From Oligoflexaceae bacterium (GTDB taxonomy: Bacteria; Bdellovibrionota_B; Oligoflexia; Oligoflexales; Oligoflexaceae), in NCBI GenBank assembly GCA_947474445.1, contig CANJJY010000212.1, positions 1-7,852 on the forward strand: a stretch of DNA of 7,852 nt, read 5' to 3'. The notes under the pieces are model-generated. The model ran no database searches, was not told the origin of the DNA, and worked only from the letters and a program-made list of their open reading frames with translations. The position numbers and the translations under genes are program-made. Shown here in pieces: positions 5,043 to 7,852 of the stretch (the stretch's first letter is position 1; each line of letters begins with the position of its first letter).

Positions 5043-5354
5043 ATGTCTCAAACTGGAAAAGCTAGCGAGCACTGGGACGATCGCTATTTGAACGATCTCT
5101 GCAAAGCCCTCGCCTCCTTTCATGACGCAACGGAATGCAGGAGTTTTCTTGAAGACCTGTGTACACCAGCTGAGTTGCGCTCCATGGCGGATCGCTGGCG
5201 GGTGGCGCGGCTGTTGAAAGAAGGTTTTTCCTACCGCCTCATCAATGAAAAAACCGGGGTCAGTACCGCAACGATCACACGCGTGGCACGCGCCATGACA
5301 TACGGAGCCAACGGCTATGCCAGGGCTCTCGAGCGAGGAGCAACAGAATCATGA
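5043..5354 (+). CDS. TrpR-like (YerC/YecD family) regulator heading the his operon
   Basis: A 103-aa protein with the Trp-repressor fold, of the usual YerC/YecD length (about 100). LNDLCKALASFHDATECRSFLEDLCTP-like wording (17-42) and ELRSMADRWRVARLLKEG (44-61) are hallmarks of the family. The helix-turn-helix is about 63-83 and holds TGVSTATITRV, matching GAGIATITR of E. coli TrpR. TrpR itself is a dimer that binds DNA when tryptophan is bound; which ligand this relative senses is not shown. Given the ATGA overlap with hisG, histidine is the likely effector. I recall a comparative-genomics proposal (HisR) that relatives control histidine genes in Gram-positive bacteria. The ATG at 5043 follows GGAAA at 9 bases, a modest site; an in-frame TTG at 5037 is less likely. 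Fold sure, role inferred. Confidence 0.85.
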   Translation: MSQTGKASEHWDDRYLNDLCKALASFHDATECRSFLEDLCTPAELRSMADRWRVARLLKEGFSYRLINEKTGVSTATITRVARAMTYGANGYARALERGATES

Positions 5355-6244
5355 ACAACGATCAAAACCTCAGACTAGCCATTCAAAAGTCGGGACGACT
5401 CAGCGAAAAATGTCGCGACTTGCTCGCTCGAGCAGGGATCAACTTTGATTTCCGCAGCGATCGCCTCATCAGCCGTGCCCGGGAGCAGGCGCTCGATCTC
5501 ATGCTCGTTCGCGATGACGATATTCCTGGTTTTGTCAAAAACGAGGTCTCGCAGATTGGTATCGTCGGACTCAACGTCCTCGAAGAAAAGCTCGGCCGCG
5601 TGAGCGAGGGCGAAGGCGATGTGGAAATTATCCGGCGCTTGAATTTTGGATATTGCCGCCTCGCTTTGGCCATTCCAAAAACCAGCTCTTTCGATGGCCT
5701 CATGAGCTTTCAGGGCAAGCGCATTGCAACTTCTTATCCAAATACCTTGCGGCGTTATCTCGACGACAACGGCGTGAAGGCCACGATCGTTGAAATCACC
5801 GGCTCAGTGGAAGTCGCACCGAGCATAGGCATCGCGGATGCTATCTGTGATCTCGTTTCGACCGGAGCTACCCTCGATTCGAACGGTCTGAGGCAGACGA
5901 CCGTCCTGCTTGAAAGTGAAGCGGTGCTCATCCGTCCCCGTCGACGCTTGAGCGATGCTCAGGAACAGCTTTTGGAAAAGCTGGTAGCGCGCATCGACGG
6001 CTTGCAGAAGGCCAGAAACTCCAAATACGTCATGCTAAACGCTCCGAAAGATGCCATCTATCGCATTTCGCAATTGATCCCCGGCATGGAAAAACCGACA
6101 GTCATGCCCCTCATGTGCGATGAAAGCCGCGTGGCCATCCACGCCGTTTGCAAAGAAGACGTCTTCTGGGAAACCATCGAAAAACTGAAGGAGGCGGGTG
6201 CGAGCTCCATCCTCGTTCTCCCCATCGAGAAAATCATCGAATAG
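5351..6244 (+). CDS. hisG: ATP phosphoribosyltransferase, long form
   Basis: HisG joins ATP and PRPP to make phosphoribosyl-ATP, the first and committed step of histidine synthesis. The 297 aa match the long, hexameric, HisZ-independent class (E. coli, 299 aa). Landmarks are AIQKSGRLSEK (10-20), VRDDDIPGF (53-61), GKRIATSYP (122-130) and the PRPP-binding stretch EVAPSIGIADAICDLVSTGA (154-173). The C-terminal ACT-like regulatory domain is about 225-297, ending EAGASSILVLPIEKIIE, almost the E. coli wording. Having this domain predicts feedback inhibition by histidine. The start codon overlaps the stop of the upstream regulator (ATGA), so the two are probably translationally coupled. The strong likeness to gammaproteobacterial and Bacteroidetes HisG may mean the operon was transferred into this lineage; a tree would be needed. 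Confidence 0.97.
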   Translation: MNNDQNLRLAIQKSGRLSEKCRDLLARAGINFDFRSDRLISRAREQALDLMLVRDDDIPGFVKNEVSQIGIVGLNVLEEKLGRVSEGEGDVEIIRRLNFGYCRLALAIPKTSSFDGLMSFQGKRIATSYPNTLRRYLDDNGVKATIVEITGSVEVAPSIGIADAICDLVSTGATLDSNGLRQTTVLLESEAVLIRPRRRLSDAQEQLLEKLVARIDGLQKARNSKYVMLNAPKDAIYRISQLIPGMEKPTVMPLMCDESRVAIHAVCKEDVFWETIEKLKEAGASSILVLPIEKIIE

Positions 6245-6245
6245 T

Positions 6246-6251
6246 AAGGGG
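6246..6251 (+). promoter_or_regulatory. Ribosome binding site that fixes the hisD start
   Basis: AAGGGG lies 6 bases before the ATG at 6258 and just after the hisG stop. It favours this start over an in-frame ATG at 6198, which lies inside hisG and would add 20 residues with no family match. Confidence 0.75.
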
Positions 6252-6257
6252 ACTTCT

Positions 6258-7562
6258 ATGCAGATCCTAATCTGGAAAGACCAGGATGAGACGGCGCGGA
6301 AAAGGCTTTTGGCCCGTCCAGATAGCAGCAGCGGGCCCGAACTGCGCTGCGCCGTCGCCGACATCATAGCGAACGTACGCGCTACCGGCGATGAAGCCCT
6401 GCTCGATTATACGCAGCGCTTCGATCGCGTAACGCTGAAAGGGCTCGACCTCGATCCCAAGGCGACGCGCGCCGCAGCCGCCAAGGTGTCGTCAGCGACG
6501 CGCGAAGCCTTGGAAGTGGCCAAAGAGAACATCGAACACTTTCACCGCGTCCAATATCCCAAACGCATCGAACTCCCCACTTCGCCTGGCATTCGCTGCT
6601 TTCGTGAAGCGAGACCGATTCAAAGAGTGGGCTTTTACATTCCCGGCGGCAGCGCCCCCTTGCCTTCGACCGTGCTCATGCTCGGCATTCCCGCGATGAT
6701 CGCCGCCAATCCTCTCCGCGTCCTCTGCACGCCTCCGGCAGCGGACGGGACGATTCATCCCGTGATCCTCCTCGCTGCAGAGCTCTGCGGCATCGAGCAG
6801 ATTTTCCCCGTCGGCGGCGCTCAGGCGATCGCGGCGATGGCCTATGGCACGCAGTCGATTCCAAAGGTCGATAAGATATTTGGTCCCGGCAATTCTTGGG
6901 TTACCGAAGCCAAGCTGCAGGTCGCCAGCGATCCTCACGGCGCTGCGATCGATATGCCTGCCGGTCCTTCGGAAGTTCTCGTCATCGCCGACGAGACGGC
7001 TCATCCGGAATTCGTTGCCGCTGATCTTCTCTCGCAGGCTGAGCATGGGCCCGATTCACAGGTCATCTTGATTTCGACTTCTGAGTCGATCGCCCGCGGT
7101 GTGCTCTCCGCTCTCGACCGGCAGCTCCTCGGCCTTCCACGCCGCGAGACGGCCATCAAGGCTTTGCAGCATAGCCGTTGCATCGTGACAGCCGATGTCG
7201 CCAGCGCTCTCGCGATCAGCGATGAATACGCGCCTGAGCATCTCATCTTGCAGGTGCACGAGCCTGAGGCTTGGGCACGGCGCGTTCAGAACGCAGGCTC
7301 TGTCTTTCTCGGACCTTGGTCACCGGAATCGGTCGGTGATTATGCCAGTGGTACCAATCATGTCCTGCCGACCTATGGATATGCGCGCAGCTATAGTGGT
7401 CTATCGCTCGATTCATTTTTCAAACAGATCACCTTTCAGCATCTTTCGCGCGAAGGGCTCGCAGCTATCGCTCCGGCCGTGGAAGAGTTAGCCCGCGTCG
7501 AAGGACTCGAGGCGCACCGGCGCGCCGTGAGCATTCGCTTAGCCGAACGAGGATACAGCTGA
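6258..7562 (+). CDS. hisD: Histidinol dehydrogenase
   Basis: HisD uses two NAD+ and a zinc ion to oxidise L-histidinol to L-histidine through the aldehyde, the last steps of the pathway. The 434 aa equal the E. coli length. The zinc ligands are all present: Q260 and H263 (LLSQAEHG), D361 (SVGDYASGTNH) and H420 (GLEAHRRAV). The catalytic pair E327-H328 is in EYAPEHL. Other family blocks are YIPGGSAPLPSTVLM (128-142), PVGGAQAIAAMAYGT (184-198), KIFGPGN (206-212) and DMPAGPSEVLVIAD (232-245). It begins 13 bases after hisG and ends 2 bases before hisB, so it is in the same transcript. Nothing is odd about the enzyme. The gene after it is hisB and not hisC, as it is in E. coli. Confidence 0.98.
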   Translation: MQILIWKDQDETARKRLLARPDSSSGPELRCAVADIIANVRATGDEALLDYTQRFDRVTLKGLDLDPKATRAAAAKVSSATREALEVAKENIEHFHRVQYPKRIELPTSPGIRCFREARPIQRVGFYIPGGSAPLPSTVLMLGIPAMIAANPLRVLCTPPAADGTIHPVILLAAELCGIEQIFPVGGAQAIAAMAYGTQSIPKVDKIFGPGNSWVTEAKLQVASDPHGAAIDMPAGPSEVLVIADETAHPEFVAADLLSQAEHGPDSQVILISTSESIARGVLSALDRQLLGLPRRETAIKALQHSRCIVTADVASALAISDEYAPEHLILQVHEPEAWARRVQNAGSVFLGPWSPESVGDYASGTNHVLPTYGYARSYSGLSLDSFFKQITFQHLSREGLAAIAPAVEELARVEGLEAHRRAVSIRLAERGYS

Positions 7563-7564
7563 TC

Positions 7565-7852
7565 ATGCGCAAAATACTCTTCATCGATCGAGATGGCACG
7601 ATCTGTCGCGAGCCCCAGGACTTTCAAGTCGATCAGTTGGACAAGATTCGCCTGCTGCCCGGCGTCATCCCTGCGCTGCTCGAACTGCAGGCCGCAGCCT
7701 ACGAGCTCGTGATGATTACCAATCAAGACGGGCTCGGTACGGCCTCGTTTCCGCAGGCCTCCTTTGATCTCTGCCAGGAGTTTATCCTCGATCTCCTCTC
7801 CTCGCAGGGTATTCATTTCAACTCGATACTCATCTGTCCTCACCTTCCCGCA
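7565..7852 (+). CDS. hisB: Histidinol-phosphatase domain of HisB, 5' part (cut by window end)
   Basis: 96 codons are visible and the gene runs off the window. MRKILFIDRDGT carries the HAD nucleophile pair D8 and D10. SFPQ-type wording follows, with LPGVIPALLELQ (31-42), MITNQDGLGT (50-59, T52 as the second HAD motif) and LICPHLP (89-95), where C91 and H93 begin the HisB zinc loop. This closely follows the N-terminal half of E. coli bifunctional HisB, which removes phosphate from L-histidinol phosphate. Whether the imidazoleglycerol-phosphate dehydratase half is fused behind it cannot be seen. The start is 2 bases after hisD, with GAGGA (7549-7553) inside the end of hisD as a ribosome site at 11 bases. 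HisC, which makes its substrate, is not between hisD and hisB. Confidence 0.93.
   Translation, partial: MRKILFIDRDGTICREPQDFQVDQLDKIRLLPGVIPALLELQAAAYELVMITNQDGLGTASFPQASFDLCQEFILDLLSSQGIHFNSILICPHLPA

Noticed and set aside
6198..6257. Upstream in-frame start of hisD inside hisG
   Set aside because: The added 20 residues match no HisD, while ATG 6258 has AAGGGG at the right distance.

Overview
The window looks like a piece of chromosome from a Gram-negative bacterium of middling G+C. The best guess at lineage is the Bdellovibrionota/Oligoflexia (former 'delta') group. That guess rests on the first gene, whose FGE-sulfatase-like repeat (CPANYSLIPG... DFCVMKFEAKN ... GFRCV) resembles secreted or surface proteins I associate with that group. 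It is an inference, not a phylogenetic result. No phage, transposon, CRISPR, rRNA or tRNA was seen.

Layout. (1) 1-824 (+): the 3' end of a SUMF1/FGE-sulfatase-like protein that begins outside the window, followed by a short hairpin. (2) 906-2214 (-): a small cupin gene and a stand-alone rpsD (ribosomal protein S4). rpsD has its own sigma70-like promoter and a strong intrinsic terminator. The S4 has the zinc-independent N-terminus and reads like the cyanobacterial/plastid type. (3) 2349-3632 (-): a ROK-family (NagC/XylR-like) transcription regulator whose zinc-binding Cys cluster and conserved His are missing. (4) 3633-4019: about 390 bases without a gene, holding short repeats and hairpins. 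(5) 4020-4262 (-): a small unrecognised protein. (6) 4483-4755 (-): a short exported, probably lipid-anchored Pro/Glu/Thr-rich protein with a hairpin-rich 5' leader and a perfect 11-bp terminator stem after it. (7) 5043-7852 (+): the start of a histidine biosynthesis operon, made up of a TrpR-like (YerC/YecD) regulator, hisG (long form with C-terminal regulatory domain), hisD and hisB (N-terminal phosphatase domain, cut by the window end). The first two genes overlap by ATGA, and the others are 2-13 bases apart.

How the parts work together. HisG commits PRPP and ATP to histidine, HisD performs the last two oxidations, and HisB-N removes phosphate from histidinol phosphate. hisC, usually between hisD and hisB in the enterobacterial order, is absent here. 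The TrpR-like protein at the head of the operon is well placed to control it. The 287-base divergent region in front of it holds a plausible promoter, a 14-bp palindrome with the same CTA-N6-TAG spacing as the E. coli trp operator just downstream of the predicted start of transcription, and a 9-bp inverted repeat across the promoter. This candidate autoregulated, histidine-linked TrpR-family circuit is the most interesting item in the window. The rest is mostly ordinary housekeeping and accessory sequence.
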